DNA from: a virus
Strand: one strand, 5' to 3'
DNA length: 49,787 nt
Virus record (IMG/VR): IMGVR_UViG_3300027806_000009
Location: 1 to 49,787 of that record
This document shows, piece after piece, positions 48,919-49,787 of the stretch. The notes beneath the pieces were generated by a model. It was not told the DNA's origin. It saw only the letters and a program-made list of their open reading frames with translations, and did no database searches. Position numbers and translations under genes: made by a program. How positions within the stretch are numbered: position 1 is the first letter of the stretch; every line of letters begins with the position of its first letter.

Positions 48919-49387
48919 TGCAGAATACTCAAAGATTTGGGTGGATGTTCATATCGCCCTTCGGGGTGCTGTGGAGGAGGAGTTGGCCCGCCAGTGCGCG
49001 GCGAAGTTGGGCCGAGTGGGTGTTCATGAGCTGCTTGGAGGCTCTTCCCAGGGGCTGTCTGAACGGATACAAGAACTCTCAGACAATCTGAGGAACAAGG
49101 ACGCGGAGATTTCAGTGCTGTATCGGGCGATCGTGGTCCTGGCGGCATCCGCGCGGCTTGGGAACGAACTGAGCGAGTACGCCGCTGCCTCAGAGTTGGA
49201 GAACACCCCTGAGTTTCTAGAGGGGCTGATCGAGCAGTGCCAGGGTGTGCAGGATGCGTACCGCCGAGTCGACGACAACCTGGTTGCCGCCGCGGCCGTG
49301 AAGATCACGCAGGGTGGTGCGGAGGCGGGCGGGGACGCCCGCCCCACCGGTGCACTGCCCACCGAAGAAACTGGAGTCAAGGCATGA
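48911..49387 (+). CDS. Hypothetical helical protein, 158 aa
   Basis: GTG 48911 after GGAGG. Helical throughout (VHIALRGAVEEELARQCAAKLGRVGVHELL, ERIQELSDNLRNKDAEISVLYRAIVVLAASARLG), with a disordered Gly/Thr tail. The middle may form a coiled coil. No family recognised. Confidence 0.6.
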   Translation: MSDAEYSKIWVDVHIALRGAVEEELARQCAAKLGRVGVHELLGGSSQGLSERIQELSDNLRNKDAEISVLYRAIVVLAASARLGNELSEYAAASELENTPEFLEGLIEQCQGVQDAYRRVDDNLVAAAAVKITQGGAEAGGDARPTGALPTEETGVKA

Positions 49388-49659
49388 GCGATAAACCATT
49401 TGATCCGAGGGCCATTCCCTACCGGGCACACTACGACCGGCTGATGACGTTCGCTACCAGCGTTCTCAGCAGAGATGCCGAGATGACTCAGAACATCCAG
49501 GAACTTCTCAAAGAGGACGCAAGGGAGAAGATCAAACTGCCACCCGACGGCAACGACTTCCCGCGCATCCAGGCGGTGCTGGCAGAGATCGGGTTCTGCG
49601 CCGTAATCGACCACATGGCAGAGATCATTGAACTGGAAGAAGGCGGAGCCAAGCCATGA
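49384..49659 (+). CDS. Hypothetical protein, 91 aa
   Basis: ATG 49384 overlaps the previous stop. Helical and acidic (YDRLMTFATSVLSRDAEMTQNIQELLKEDAR, VIDHMAEIIELEEGG). It ends with an ATGA overlap into the junction-spanning gene. Unknown function. Confidence 0.6.
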   Translation: MSDKPFDPRAIPYRAHYDRLMTFATSVLSRDAEMTQNIQELLKEDAREKIKLPPDGNDFPRIQAVLAEIGFCAVIDHMAEIIELEEGGAKP

Positions 49660-49787
49660 AGAAGAAGCAGACAAACGCGAAGGAACTGGCGGACCAACTC
49701 GAACACCAGAAGTTTCAGATAGGGTGCCTTCGCACCGAGATCAGGAACGAGGCGGAGAGGATTTGGAAGATCGGTAGCGACGACCAC
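49656..49787 (+). CDS. 5' part of junction-spanning small protein (hypothetical)
   Basis: ATG 49656 opens the gene that continues at position 1 and ends at 205 on the circle. The first 44 codons lie here, and all but the first codon and two bases repeat the left end of the window. GGCGGAG in the previous coding sequence serves as ribosome site. See the entry at 1-205 for the product. Confidence 0.85.
   Translation, partial: MKKKQTNAKELADQLEHQKFQIGCLRTEIRNEAERIWKIGSDDH
49661..49787. repeat. Right copy of 127-bp terminal overlap
   Basis: Identical to 1-127. It shows that the contig closes on itself. The true genome length is 49,660 bp if one copy is removed. Confidence 0.95.

Overview
This window is a complete podovirus genome of the T7/phiKMV type, written as a circle. 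The last 127 bases (49661-49787) are identical to the first 127, and a gene that starts at 49656 continues without a break through positions 1-205. The unique length is therefore 49,660 bp. The sequence is GC-rich, genes are packed with ATGA or GTGA overlaps, and GTG starts are common. Nothing in the window names the host. Host-type promoters and strong Shine-Dalgarno (SD) sites point only to a bacterium.

Layout, following likely expression from the regulatory region at about 36.2-37.1 kb. (1) 37.1-41.0 kb: an early rightward run of small unknown genes separated by repeated linkers with GC-rich hairpins. (2) 41.0-43.3 kb: a lysogeny block with a small DNA-binding candidate, a tyrosine integrase and an excisionase-like protein. 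(3) 43.3-48.9 kb: an accessory and recombination block with a RecE-like nuclease, a RecT/Bet annealing protein and a RecU-like resolvase. (4) 48.9 kb through the junction to 7.5 kb: more small genes around a replication pair, an initiator candidate (1896-2666) that carries an iteron cluster inside its own gene and a DnaC-like helicase loader (2663-3601). (5) 7.5-10.1 kb: a single-subunit T7-type RNA polymerase. (6) 10.1-34.9 kb: the virion module with portal, scaffold, capsid, decoration or fibre proteins, beta-helix spike, tail tubular proteins A and B, three internal (ejection) proteins and terminase. (7) 35.1-36.2 kb: two short genes on the minus strand, each related to a plus-strand gene elsewhere in the genome.

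How it fits together: the phage makes its own RNA polymerase for late genes, as phiKMV-like phages do. It has no recognisable DNA polymerase, primase or replicative helicase. Instead it seems to replicate like lambda: an initiator binds iterons within its own gene and a loader recruits the host helicase. With the integrase and RecE/RecT/RecU-like genes, this looks like a temperate T7-like virion joined to a lambda-style replication and recombination programme.

Most unusual places: the iteron cluster at 2097-2308; an A-poor, polypyrimidine, Z-DNA-prone and G-quadruplex-prone region at 36.34-36.84 kb with no credible gene; a polymerase whose motif C aspartate is displaced; and a metallopeptidase motif in the largest ejection protein. 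No canonical endolysin or holin could be named.
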